Source: Dysgonomonas sp. BGC7 (lineage in GTDB: Bacteria > Bacteroidota > Bacteroidia > Bacteroidales > Dysgonomonadaceae). Taken from it: DNA of 64,000 bases. Positions 1-7,343 of the stretch are shown piece by piece; positions within the stretch are counted from its first letter, which is position 1; the number at the start of each line of letters is the position of its first letter. The notes under the pieces were generated by a model. That model did not search any database, was not told where the DNA came from, and was given only the letters and a program-made list of their open reading frames with translations. The stretch spans positions 1 through 64,000 of the forward strand of contig NZ_CVRP01000008.1 of NCBI RefSeq assembly GCF_001261735.1. Direction: 5' to 3'. Both the position numbers and the translations under genes were made by a program.

Positions 1-714
1 TTGTGGAACTAGTTTGCCTCTAATCGCAAGGTCAAGAATTTTAGATTTGGCCTGAGCGACTAGAACTGATATGGCATTTCTATTTTCATCGACAGAATCC
101 AAATCTTTCGCTATCGTTTTGATAAAATTACGCATCCGATATTGTTCTTCTATTGGCGGAAGCGGAATTAAAAAATTCTTAAGGATATCAAAAGGTGGAA
201 TGTTTTTAATAGCAGTACCCTTTCCCTGCTCATTCGCCTGATTCTTTAGTACAAAATCAAAATACAGTAAGTAGAAGTCCAATATTTCATGATTATACAA
301 CTTGATTCTCATTAAGGCTTGATTAATAATGCCTTTCCTCATTTTTTTTGGCATAACATAAGTTTCTCCAATTGTACCAGCACAACTTACAATTATGTCA
401 TCAGGGAACACTTGAAAACCTTTAAGTTCGTCAAATTTTTTGTCTGAAATGTAATATCCTCCTATTTCAACATCTTTGTAGATAGCATTTTTTTGTTCAT
501 AAATTTTAATGGCATCTTTTGATTCAGGAATAAACATGGACTTTGTAATACTGCTTCCAAAAGGACCTTTTTTGTAAAACGCTATGTTCCCAATACGCTC
601 CCACTCCCAACTCTCCGGTATCTCAAAAGGAATCTGTTCATCGATACATTTAACCGACCCATCGGCAAACTTCTCGTAATATGATTTATTAGCAGTTAAC
701 ACATAGATGTAAGT
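1..714 (-). pseudogene. hsdS: Type I restriction specificity subunit (HsdS) fragment without a start
   Basis: This is an open frame of 238 codons that runs off the left edge. It reads as one target recognition domain followed by the start of a conserved coiled-coil region. The domain entry carries YYEKFADGSVK and IPFEIPESWEW, and the frame ends at the edge with ILDLAIRGKLVPQ; both are hallmark HsdS sequences. HsdS sets the DNA sequence recognised by a type I restriction-modification complex. The frame opens just after a TAA at 715-717 and has no ATG near its 5' end; only a GTG (700-702) precedes the conserved part. In related Bacteroidales proteins an N-terminal conserved region with the same LDLAIRGKLVPQ block comes first, and it is missing here. 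The fragment may be a silent cassette that recombines with an expressed hsdS, or a simple truncation. Confidence 0.85.
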
Positions 715-776
715 TTATGAATATAAATATATTATATGTGTTTTTGATAGGATTATATCTTTATTTTTTTATAAAA

Positions 777-1213
777 TTATCTCTTCATAGCTCTGTTTCC
801 ATTTTTTCTTTTAATCTCGTCCATCTTTCTTAGTTCCTCAATATCCTCTCCATGTACTTCAGTAGAAAAAACACCTAAAACAGAAGATAATCCTAAGTTT
901 GGTGGATTCGTTGATTGATTTATTGACTCACTAGCTTTCTGACACACCGATTGATTGCATGACTGACTTACTGAATTCATGATGTCATATTGTAATGAAT
1001 TAGTGAGTTCATCCATTCATTCTTGCATTTTTATTTCTTCTGTAATACAGCCATTCTTCATCGTATTATAATACCCAGAACTATCAGATACCAATCGATC
1101 ATACTTGAAAAGCTTGTCAAAACCCTTCTCTAATTCTTGAAAAAGATTATTTCTATCAAAAGCTCCTTTGGCAATACCTTTCTTTGTATTCCGATGATTA
1201 GTTAGTGGCGAAA
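777..1213 (-). pseudogene. Remnant of a second Btg/MobB-type relaxase gene (3' half)
   Basis: Read on the minus strand, this matches the last 120 or so residues of the intact relaxase at 4303-5163. Shared pieces include SPLTNH, NTKKG, FDKLF, GYYN, LTNSLQ, MNSVSQ and the ending EDIEELRKMDEIKRK versus ENIDELRKVEEIKRK. The copy is dead. Its 5' half is missing because homology stops at about 1211, where the IS remnant begins. An extra nine bases (TGA ATG GAT) around 1011-1019 place a stop inside the frame. The remaining 79-codon open frame (777-1016) is therefore only a gene tail. It shows that a second related mobilizable element once sat here. Confidence 0.85.
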
Positions 1214-1915
1214 TGAACTTTCAACTTTTTTTAGGACAATTTTAAACGAGTAGTATTTATGCTATTTTTAGTTGTTCGAACTTATATAGTTCATTAAATT
1301 CTCTGATAGTCAAATATTGTAAATGAGAATGTCTTCTATTTGTATTATAAAAACCCTCTATATATTCAAATACAGAATAATAACCTTCTTTTCTGGACTT
1401 ATACATATTTTGATAGATTAGTTCTGATTTTATAGTTTTGAAGAAGCTCTCTGCTACTGCATTATCATAGCAATTTCCTTTCCGACTTATGCTTTGTCGT
1501 ATTCCTTTATATTTCTTAAAAGTATCTTTGAACTGATTACAGGCATATTATATGCTTCTATCCGAGTGAAAAACAAGTTCAGCACCTAGTGTTCTGGAAG
1601 AAACTGCACATGCCATGTTCAATGCAGGAATAACTGTATCAGAAGCTCTCATGTTATTACTCATATGCCATCCTAGCACTTTTCGGTCAAACAAATCGAT
1701 AACAGTAGTTAGATATACCCATCCCTCGCCAGTTTTGACGTACGTGATATCAGGAACCCACACTTGATTGTTACCTCTAGTGCTGAAGTTCTGCCAATCT
1801 ATTCTCGACAATAGCATAAGTATGCTTAGAATTGGTAGTTTGCTTAAATCTTCTGACTCGCACACTTCTTAGTTTTTTCTTTCTCATTATGCGTGCCACC
1901 AGATTCTGACAGACT
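1214..1915 (-). mobile_element. Decayed IS3-family (IS150-like) element, transposase OrfB remnant
   Basis: The transposase frame ends with the stop at 1257-1259. The DDE core is readable: VWVPDITYVKTGEGWVY and VIDLFDRKVLGWHMS hold the first Asp region, FHSD is the second Asp, and CYDNAVAESFFKTIK holds the catalytic Glu. Two lesions break it. A CAA to TAA change stops the frame after FHSDRSI at about 1546-1548. A frameshift near 1800 separates the upstream part (VRRFKQTTNSKHTY) from NFSTRGNNQVWV. A terminal-repeat-like end, TGAACTTTCAAC, starts at 1214, exactly where the relaxase homology stops. The other end and OrfA are absent; homology fades near 1915 against an unrelated gene tail. The element is therefore immobile by itself. 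Confidence 0.85.
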
Positions 1916-2088
1916 TAAGCCTTTATACAGAAACCCTTCGTATTCGCAAATCTTTATTTTGGGACGTTGATTTTAGTAAGATTAATTGGGGAAAATATAA
2001 AGATGCTGTTTTAAAGCGAGTTTTTGAGAGGGGAAGTAAGGATGAGATTGAGGAAATTAGCCGATATTATAATCTATCAACGAAATAA
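1915..2088 (+). pseudogene. 3' fragment of a DUF6922-like gene
   Basis: A plus-strand frame runs to the stop at 2086-2088 and contains RIRKSLFWDVDFSKINW, then AVLKRVFERGSKDEIEEI and a final RYYN. This F-W-D-V-D ... R-V-x-E-R-G pattern is typical of the short DUF6922-type proteins of Bacteroidota. From memory, these often stand beside nucleotidyltransferase (AbiEii-like) toxins, so an antitoxin role is possible but not shown. The coding sequence has no start of its own: upstream it merges into IS3 remnant DNA at about 1915. The fragment was probably cut off by the insertion or a later deletion. The family assignment rests on recalled motifs only. Confidence 0.55.
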
Positions 2089-2135
2089 CCATTCATTGGA
2101 TATAGATTTCATCTAATGTAGTTATACGAATTATA

Positions 2136-2858
2136 TTAACCAATCTTTAATCCTAGTTCGATTAAGTCTTTATCTGTTTGATTTCTTAATAATATATCTC
2201 TATTTTGAGTAGGGAAAAGATTTAAATTATTTTTAAAGAATAGAAGGAATAACTTATTTGTTAAATAACCGGTCTTTAAATAATTAGATTTCCAGACCCC
2301 TAAATCTTTCTTAGAAATAGTTCTTTTTTTTGATGATTCCAAATTTGTTTGAAAAAAATCAGGTGCTTCAGCATGAATATATTTTGAAAAGAGTTTCCAT
2401 TTTCTTGTAATTAAATCAATAGTATCCACTGCTGTTGTATCTTTGAATGCTGGATGTTTTTTTAAATAATCAGTAAGAACATCATGTTTAATCCTATATT
2501 CTCCGCTTTTCCACTGGTCATATTCTACCTCATGTTGATAAAAGTAGAATAATTGTAAGGATAGTTCAATTACGCTGCGTAAATGCATATGGGCAGACCT
2601 ATATTGTCCAAAATAGGAGTGATAGAATGAAGTATTTATATCTTCATGTAATTCATTGCAAAAAGCATCTACAGTTTTGATCCCAATGTGATTTAAAACA
2701 ATAAGCCAGTTTTTGTAAATTAGACTTGTTGCATAACACTCTGTCAAGACTTCATCAGTATAATAAGTTGTCGTTTCTTTCCAGAAATTATTGAAATCTT
2801 GTAGATATATTGGAATGTCTTTTTTAGCATTAGATAGAATTAAAGAATCTTTCTCCAT
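2136..2858 (-). CDS. Unrecognised 240-residue protein, possibly HEPN-like
   Basis: I do not recognise a named family. The protein is 240 residues, charged and aromatic-rich, predicted mainly helical, with no signal peptide or membrane segment. The middle holds SYFGQYRSAHMHLRSVIELSL, followed by an FYFYQ stretch and later WKLFSKYIHAEA. Helical segments of the form YRSAxxxLRSxIE are common in HEPN-type and related helical proteins, so a distant HEPN relation is possible but unproven. It is the last gene of a three-gene minus-strand cassette: ParA ATPase, the 158-residue protein, then this gene, only two bases after the 158-residue gene. That spacing implies co-expression. A toxin, defence or maintenance role is inferred from context only. 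Confidence 0.75.
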   Translation of the reverse strand: MEKDSLILSNAKKDIPIYLQDFNNFWKETTTYYTDEVLTECYATSLIYKNWLIVLNHIGIKTVDAFCNELHEDINTSFYHSYFGQYRSAHMHLRSVIELSLQLFYFYQHEVEYDQWKSGEYRIKHDVLTDYLKKHPAFKDTTAVDTIDLITRKWKLFSKYIHAEAPDFFQTNLESSKKRTISKKDLGVWKSNYLKTGYLTNKLFLLFFKNNLNLFPTQNRDILLRNQTDKDLIELGLKIG

Positions 2859-2860
2859 AT

Positions 2861-3337
2861 TTAGATGTTTTTTATAATCTCAGCCCACTTACTATAGGTC
2901 TCAGCCGTAATTAGCTCTTTTTTTGTTGGCTTTTCTTTTGTTCCATGCACAACCTCATTTCTAATACTAATAACCGCCTTTTTTAAAGTATCTTTTAGTT
3001 TAGGCTTTTGTTTAATACGACTAATAATTCGAGATATAGTTATTTCTCTAGATTCTTTCTGATCTTTAAAATCTATACCTAATTTATCATTTGCAAAATC
3101 TATAACATCCTTTATCCGAGGAAACGCTTTCTTATCTTCTAAAAAAGCTTTTATAATATCTAAAGCCTCATCAAAAGGTATAGTCTGCTTTGCTTCATTT
3201 TTCTCACTTACTCTAATGAAATTTTTATAGTTTTTTATAAATATTTTTAGAGATGATATATCTAAGCCTCTTTGTCCGTCTGGTGCAAGTTCTTTCAATA
3301 TATCTTCTAATTTCTTTAATATCTCATTTTCCATCAT
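2861..3337 (-). CDS. Unrecognised 158-residue protein with an R-x4-H motif
   Basis: This small, lysine-rich protein has no signal peptide or transmembrane helix. Near the C terminus it carries AVISIRNEVVHGTKEK; R126 and H131 fit the R-x4-6-H signature of HEPN ribonucleases. In HEPN proteins the Arg and His lie on a helix, often with N or D after the Arg, as here. The domain call is an inference from this motif plus a helical look. The gene starts inside the end of the ParA gene. Two adjacent ATGs, at 3335-3337 and 3332-3334, are both possible starts, giving an overlap of 14 or 11 bases. It lies two bases before the 240-residue gene. Tight overlap suggests translational coupling with ParA. Confidence 0.8.
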   Translation of the reverse strand: MMENEILKKLEDILKELAPDGQRGLDISSLKIFIKNYKNFIRVSEKNEAKQTIPFDEALDIIKAFLEDKKAFPRIKDVIDFANDKLGIDFKDQKESREITISRIISRIKQKPKLKDTLKKAVISIRNEVVHGTKEKPTKKELITAETYSKWAEIIKNI

Positions 3338-4148
3338 CTTCGATTTTTTGAATTATTTCATTAGCTAAACTTCTATAAGCCTCAACACCATTACAATGCG
3401 GATATACTAAAGTTGCAGGTTTACTTTCTGCAACAGCTTTCCCTAGAGGAGCGTTTTGCTTTACAATTGTAGAAAAACATGGTATTATTTTACTTTTTCG
3501 AAGGGCGTCCATTTGTTGTGCATGTACACTATATCGACCATCTACTTTTGTGAAGATAACACCAAGAAATTCGACATTACAGTCTCTAAAACTTTTTTTC
3601 CATTTCTGGACTCGATTGACAAGTAAAGGTAAACCTATTGCAGGATAAACCTCAGGTGTTACAGGGACAACGATATAATCACTTATTATTAATGCATTTT
3701 GTGGGGCGAGAGTTAGATTAGGCGGGCAATCTATCAAAATATAATCATAATTTAAACCTGCGTTATCTATTTTGTTTTTTAAGACACTTTCTCTAGCAGG
3801 AACAGAAACAAGATCTAAGTCCAGAAATGTGAGTTCTAAGTGAGATGGAATTAGATCTAAATTCTTTATACCTTGAGGACTTTTTATTATGGCCTTTTTT
3901 ATATCAAAATCTTCATCTCTAGAAGAGGCTCCTCTATTCATACCTAAAACATCTGCTATTGTACCTGTATCTTTAATCTTTTCCCACTGTTTTAGGCTTA
4001 TGAACGAAAGTGTAGCATTTGTTTGGGGGTCTAAATCAATTACTAATACTTTTTTGGAAAACTCTGTAGCAAGAAGTGTCGCGATCTCAACAACAGATGT
4101 TGTTTTTCCAACACCTCCTTTCATATTTATAAAAGAGATTGTATGCAT
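3324..4148 (-). CDS. ParA/MinD-family (Soj-like) ATPase
   Basis: This is a deviant Walker A ATPase of 274 residues. MKGGVGKTT (residues 9-17) is the deviant P-loop, VIDLDPQTNAT is the switch-like Walker A' region, and YILIDCPPNL is Walker B. ParA proteins form ATP-dependent gradients on DNA and move plasmids, chromosomes or protein complexes. I chose the ATG at 4148 (MHTISFINMKGG) because ParA proteins start just before the P-loop; an in-frame ATG at 4208 would add 20 cysteine- and aromatic-rich residues unlike the family. No ParB homologue or centromere-like repeats are visible, and the partners are two unrecognised helical proteins. ParA may here serve element maintenance, or act as an ATPase of a novel cassette. 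Confidence 0.93.
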   Translation of the reverse strand: MHTISFINMKGGVGKTTSVVEIATLLATEFSKKVLVIDLDPQTNATLSFISLKQWEKIKDTGTIADVLGMNRGASSRDEDFDIKKAIIKSPQGIKNLDLIPSHLELTFLDLDLVSVPARESVLKNKIDNAGLNYDYILIDCPPNLTLAPQNALIISDYIVVPVTPEVYPAIGLPLLVNRVQKWKKSFRDCNVEFLGVIFTKVDGRYSVHAQQMDALRKSKIIPCFSTIVKQNAPLGKAVAESKPATLVYPHCNGVEAYRSLANEIIQKIEDDGK

Positions 4149-4302
4149 ATTTTTAGATATTTTATTAAAACAACAACAATGATAAGAAAAAAAACGATAT
4201 GGATACACTTAGGAAACTGAAAATTTAAGACTATTTCATATAACTCCAGAATATTACTATTTTCTAGTATTATAATCCCAAGTTATGTTTAAAATTAGGA
4301 AG

Positions 4303-5163
4303 TTATCTTTTCAATCCCGGATTCCACTTCTTCCTCTTAATCTCCTCTACTTTCCTCAATTCGTCTATATTTTCTCCATGAATCTTAGGCAAAAATATAC
4401 TCAAAACAGAAGATGATCCTAAATCGACTAGATTGACTGTCTGACTTACTGAATTCATGTCATCATGCTGTAATGAATTAGTGAGTTCTTGAATTTTGAG
4501 CTGATCAGAAATAGAACCATTTCTCATAATATTGTAATAACCAAAGCTTTCATCTAATGATCGATTGTAATTGAAGAGCTTATCAAAGCCAATTTCCGCT
4601 TGCTGAAAGAGATTTATTCTGTCGAATCCTCCTTTAATCACTCCTTTCTTGGTATTCTTGTGATTGGTTAGTGGCGACAGCTTGATTTTATTGGATTGGT
4701 CTTTCCGACTGACAATAATATGGCAATGCATATTACCTTCTGTGTTTTCCGACCTACCCCTATCAAAATGTATCTTCCCATAGAATTTTATATCTTCTGC
4801 GGATAGTCCCTTGCTGAAGTTCTTGGCATACTCAGGAACAAATATCTCCCGAACATATTTTTTCATAGCTTCCGCTTGTTCTTGTTCGGTATTACCCATT
4901 ACTCGCAATTCTTTAGCAGATGGACTGATATGGATCGCATAAAACTTAGCATCTGTTTTTAGTAGTTGAGCCTTGTTGTTGTCAATATCCTTTACAACTT
5001 GCGATTTGTACAAGTTTTCTTCCGTTAGATTGAAGAATCCTTCGGTGTAAATACCTTTCTCCATCCGTTCCAAGTCCTCATGTTCGAGATATGCTGCAAG
5101 TCGTCTGCTACTCCCTGCATTATTGTATGTTCCGTTGGATGGTGGTGGAAAATCTATATTCAT
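4303..5163 (-). CDS. Mobilization relaxase (BtgB/MobB-like, DUF5712-type)
   Basis: This 286-residue protein is expected to nick the element at oriT and lead the strand during conjugal transfer by a helper element. Visible signs are the histidine pair in NMHCHIIVSRKD (H146, H148), which fits the metal-binding H-x-H of HUH-type relaxases. An N-terminal NNAGSSRRLAAYLE segment and the FYAIHISPS strand (about 75-83) fit the same fold. It follows the BtgA/BfmA-like gene by 8 bases, the standard layout of Bacteroides mobilizable elements. The 3' half is duplicated as a pseudogene at 777-1213. The family name is recalled from similar annotated proteins; the relaxase role is well supported by motif and neighbour. 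Confidence 0.88.
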   Translation of the reverse strand: MNIDFPPPSNGTYNNAGSSRRLAAYLEHEDLERMEKGIYTEGFFNLTEENLYKSQVVKDIDNNKAQLLKTDAKFYAIHISPSAKELRVMGNTEQEQAEAMKKYVREIFVPEYAKNFSKGLSAEDIKFYGKIHFDRGRSENTEGNMHCHIIVSRKDQSNKIKLSPLTNHKNTKKGVIKGGFDRINLFQQAEIGFDKLFNYNRSLDESFGYYNIMRNGSISDQLKIQELTNSLQHDDMNSVSQTVNLVDLGSSSVLSIFLPKIHGENIDELRKVEEIKRKKWNPGLKR

Positions 5164-5171
5164 TTTTTTTA

Positions 5172-5759
5172 TTATTGCTCATTTATGAGATTCGTTATCT
5201 CTGTTTTCAAGTTTTCCTTTCGTTTTCCATCCATTAATCCTGCTGTAGCTAATTCTGAATACAAGCTGATAAGTTGCAGCAGTTTCTTATTATCCTTTTG
5301 CTGATTCTTATAAATTGCTGATAGTTGCTTTCCCTGATTGTTAATCACATCTGCGTGCCCTGTAAATTTCTCACTCAACATCCTTAATAGATTGTTCTGT
5401 GCTTCCTGATTGGCTTTAAGATGGGAAAGAATAATATCTTCCATTGATTTGACAATATTATCAAATCTTGTAGCAATCGAATTACTTGTCCGTATCATTG
5501 GGTTGAGCTGTTCTTCTTCATAGTGTCGGATAAAACGGATAATATCATCTTGTCGTTTGTTAATCTTCCTGAGTTCTGCTTTTGTCGATTCGGGTGCTTC
5601 ACTAGGATTGATATTTGCCTTATCTAAATACAGAAAAGCCAATTTTGTAATTTCTCCTTTTTTCAGTGAATAGCTTTTACTGAGTTTTTCTATTATTTTG
5701 TCCGTTTCCTTATCTATCGCTATGGTAGTAAATATGGTTTTCCTATTCTGTTTTTCCAT
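5172..5759 (-). CDS. BfmA/BtgA-family mobilization accessory protein
   Basis: This 195-residue protein is predicted to bind oriT DNA and help load the relaxase encoded just downstream. The first 55 residues resemble a ribbon-helix-helix DNA-binding module: a short strand (TIFTTIAIDKETDKI), then two helices around SKSYSLKKGEITKLAFLYLDK. The remainder (about 75-170) is a long, polar, coiled-coil-like helix region likely used for oligomerisation. Its layout upstream of the relaxase matches btgA-btgB and bfmA-type modules. The structured region at 5846-6031, directly upstream of its start, is the natural candidate for oriT and for autoregulation. Confidence 0.85.
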   Translation of the reverse strand: MEKQNRKTIFTTIAIDKETDKIIEKLSKSYSLKKGEITKLAFLYLDKANINPSEAPESTKAELRKINKRQDDIIRFIRHYEEEQLNPMIRTSNSIATRFDNIVKSMEDIILSHLKANQEAQNNLLRMLSEKFTGHADVINNQGKQLSAIYKNQQKDNKKLLQLISLYSELATAGLMDGKRKENLKTEITNLINEQ

Positions 5760-5845
5760 TGTTATAACTATTTTATAGTTATTGATATATCTAACTTACT
5801 TAATTAGAATTGAGTATCAATTTCAGTTATAGTAAGTGTTATAAC

Positions 5846-5930
5846 AGTGCTTTTTGATAAAGCACTAAAGCCGAAGGCTTTGCCCCGAAGGGCAAGAGGA
5901 GAACAGGACGATAGTCCAGTTCCCTCTTGC
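5846..5930. other. Candidate oriT: cluster of tandem hairpins
   Basis: The 304-base gap between the HTH gene and the mobilization genes contains four tandem inverted repeats. The first is AGTGCTTT/AAAGCACT (5846-5853 and 5859-5866). The second is AAAGCC/GGCTTT (5867-5872 and 5876-5881). The third is GCCC/GGGC (5882-5885 and 5890-5893). The fourth is a long stem whose outer arms GCAAGAGG/CCTCTTGC lie at 5892-5899 and 5923-5930, with inner GAAC/GTTC and GGAC/GTCC around a GATA loop. Dense inverted repeats next to the relaxase operon are typical of origins of transfer. The nick site cannot be located from sequence alone. The rest of the gap holds only the hairpin at 6000-6031. Confidence 0.6.
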
Positions 5931-5999
5931 TCAATTTAGCTAAACAATCCGAAGCGGCTGAGCGGGGGTGTTTCTGCTAAATGCGGAGCCTTTAGGGAG

Positions 6000-6031
6000 G
6001 GTGATGGGCTAAACACAGCCCTCACCTTTTT
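6000..6031 (+). terminator. Hairpin with T-run between HTH gene and candidate oriT
   Basis: GGTGATGGGCT (6000-6010) pairs with AGCCCTCACC (6017-6026), with one bulged T, around an AAACAC loop. It is followed by TTTTT (6027-6031). On the plus strand it has the form of an intrinsic terminator, but no plus-strand gene precedes it. It may end a short transcript from the oriT region or belong to oriT itself. Confidence 0.45.
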
Positions 6032-6063
6032 GCACTATTCTGCTTAGATCAGTAAATGCAGAA

Positions 6064-6399
6064 TCATTTCAAGGTTTTATCATTTTCTATGCCCTTATTG
6101 AACATCACAACTTCATTTTTCGACGCATAGGATTGGATAAAATCTTTTACATCAGCCATACGATAAAAGCTCTTTCGTCTGACTAGAAAATAGCGAAGTT
6201 GACCACTATCCCGATAACGTTGCAAAGTCCGATAACTCACTTTTAAAAGAAAAGCCAAATCCTGATTGTCGAGTAATTTATCATCATTGGTAAATGCTTC
6301 TCCTGTTGCGATTACTGCTTTCAGATCGCTACCTATAGTTGTGAGCTTCCTGTCGAGCTTTTCCATCCATTGGATAAAGTCTTCATTATCTAAATACAT
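6064..6399 (-). CDS. Helix-turn-helix protein, excisionase/MerR-like
   Basis: This is a 111-residue DNA-binding protein of the type found in most Bacteroidota mobilizable and conjugative elements. The central part, LLDNQDLAFLLKVSYRTLQRYRDSGQL, followed by YFLVRRKSFYRMADVKDFIQ, is a winged helix-turn-helix of the HTH_17/excisionase type (residues about 42-95). The N-terminal 40 residues form a helix. Family members act as excision or recombination directionality factors, or as local repressors. A perfect 12-base palindrome (6435-6446) lies 36 bases upstream of the ATG and may be its operator. Which role applies here is not decided by the sequence. Confidence 0.85.
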   Translation of the reverse strand: MYLDNEDFIQWMEKLDRKLTTIGSDLKAVIATGEAFTNDDKLLDNQDLAFLLKVSYRTLQRYRDSGQLRYFLVRRKSFYRMADVKDFIQSYASKNEVVMFNKGIENDKTLK

Positions 6400-6434
6400 A
6401 ATTCTTTGTTTTTGAAATTAATAATTAATTAATT

Positions 6435-6446
6435 CCAATCGATTGG
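6435..6446. promoter_or_regulatory. Palindrome upstream of the HTH gene, candidate operator
   Basis: CCAATCGATTGG is a perfect 12-base palindrome, 36 bases upstream of the HTH start codon. It directly follows an AT-only repeat of TTAATTAATTAATT type. Position and symmetry fit a dimeric regulator binding site; binding itself is inferred. Confidence 0.4.
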
Positions 6447-6557
6447 TAAGGCAAAGAACTGACAATTGAAGACAGAAAAATAGAGGGATAGTTAACTACC
6501 CCTCTAATAATTGTTTGCAATTTGTTTATATACAATATGTTATAAATGCATTATTTT

Positions 6558-7173
6558 TCATCTTGTTTCTTTGTCCTTACGAATTATCATATTACGAAGG
6601 AAATCAAGGGCTTTGGTTCTGTTGAAAGGTTTTCGTTTGTATATTTCACAGGTCTTGTCTGAAATGTCACCAAAAGAAACATTAAATATCAGTTCAAATT
6701 TATCTCCAATCAGAGATTTACTTGCTGGTTTACCCTCATTATTCAATATTTTTTGACTTAAGTAAAGACTTTCGACAATCTCTGCTAATGCGATAATCCC
6801 CAAGTCTTTTGACTTAGGGATTATATACAGATCAGATTTAAATGTCTGTTCTTTTACGAATCGTTCAGGGTGCGTGAATCTTGTTTCTAATAATACTAGC
6901 TCAGAGTCAATAATAGCAATAGCTTTTTGCAAGTAGAGATATTTTAGGGCATTTTTCCCCCTGCTCGTATAAAATTTGTGCTTGCAATGATTGGAACTCT
7001 ATACGAGTCAATTTCAATGACCGAAAGACTATACCATAATCTGATCCGGTTTGATTTAAGGCTAATACTTCTGCTACAAAGTTTTCATAGGCATTTGTAA
7101 TTTCTTTGTTTTTCACATTCAGAGAGTTATCACTCATAAATGTCAAAAAATCTGTTTTAACTAACTCTTTCAT
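6558..7173 (-). pseudogene. Element-borne gene of unknown function split by a frameshift
   Basis: Two minus-strand frames (6907-7173, 88 codons; 6558-6932, 124 codons) read as one gene of about 204 codons. The first frame ends CPKISLLAKSYCYY. Dropping one A from the AAAA run at about 6938-6941 gives CPKYLYLQKAIAIIDSEL, which runs straight into the second frame with no gap. The joined protein starts MKELVKTDFLTFMSDNS and later has RFTHPERFVKEQTFKSDLY and ISDKTCEIYKRKPFNRTK. It has no signal peptide, and I do not recognise its family. It sits among mobilization genes, so a transfer or regulatory role on the element is likely. A sequencing error or programmed slippage at the A-run cannot be excluded. 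Confidence 0.7.
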
Positions 7174-7234
7174 AGAGATAAATTTAATGTAAATATTAAT
7201 ATTCGACCGAAGTCTTATTTTATACTACATCAAG

Positions 7235-7339
7235 TTACTCTTCGTCATGAAGTTCTTTTAGAAAAGTGTATACGATAATTATAGAACCAATCAAGATAAA
7301 TGTTATTACTATTGCTATTATTAAGAGTAAGTAAATCAT
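7235..7339 (-). CDS. 34-residue single-pass membrane peptide at the end of the efflux operon
   Basis: The ATG (7337-7339) lies four bases downstream of the acyltransferase stop, on the same strand. The frame encodes MIYLLLIIAIVITFILIGS, then IIIVYTFLKELHDEE and a TAA stop. Residues 2-25 form one hydrophobic helix, and the short tail is charged and acidic. This is the pattern of small membrane proteins that attach to larger transporters, for example AcrZ with AcrB or KdpF with the Kdp ATPase. Its place at the 3' end of an RND operon makes a pump subunit or modulator attractive, but no homology supports it. Confidence 0.6.
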   Translation of the reverse strand: MIYLLLIIAIVITFILIGSIIIVYTFLKELHDEE

Positions 7340-7343
7340 ATTT

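Noticed and set aside
3889-4182. 97-codon plus-strand frame antisense to ParA
   Set aside because: It overlaps the ParA P-loop region on the opposite strand and shows no independent motif.
5846-5930. CRISPR array
   Set aside because: The repeats are short inverted pairs with different arms, not direct repeats with regular spacers; no CRISPR array was seen in the window.
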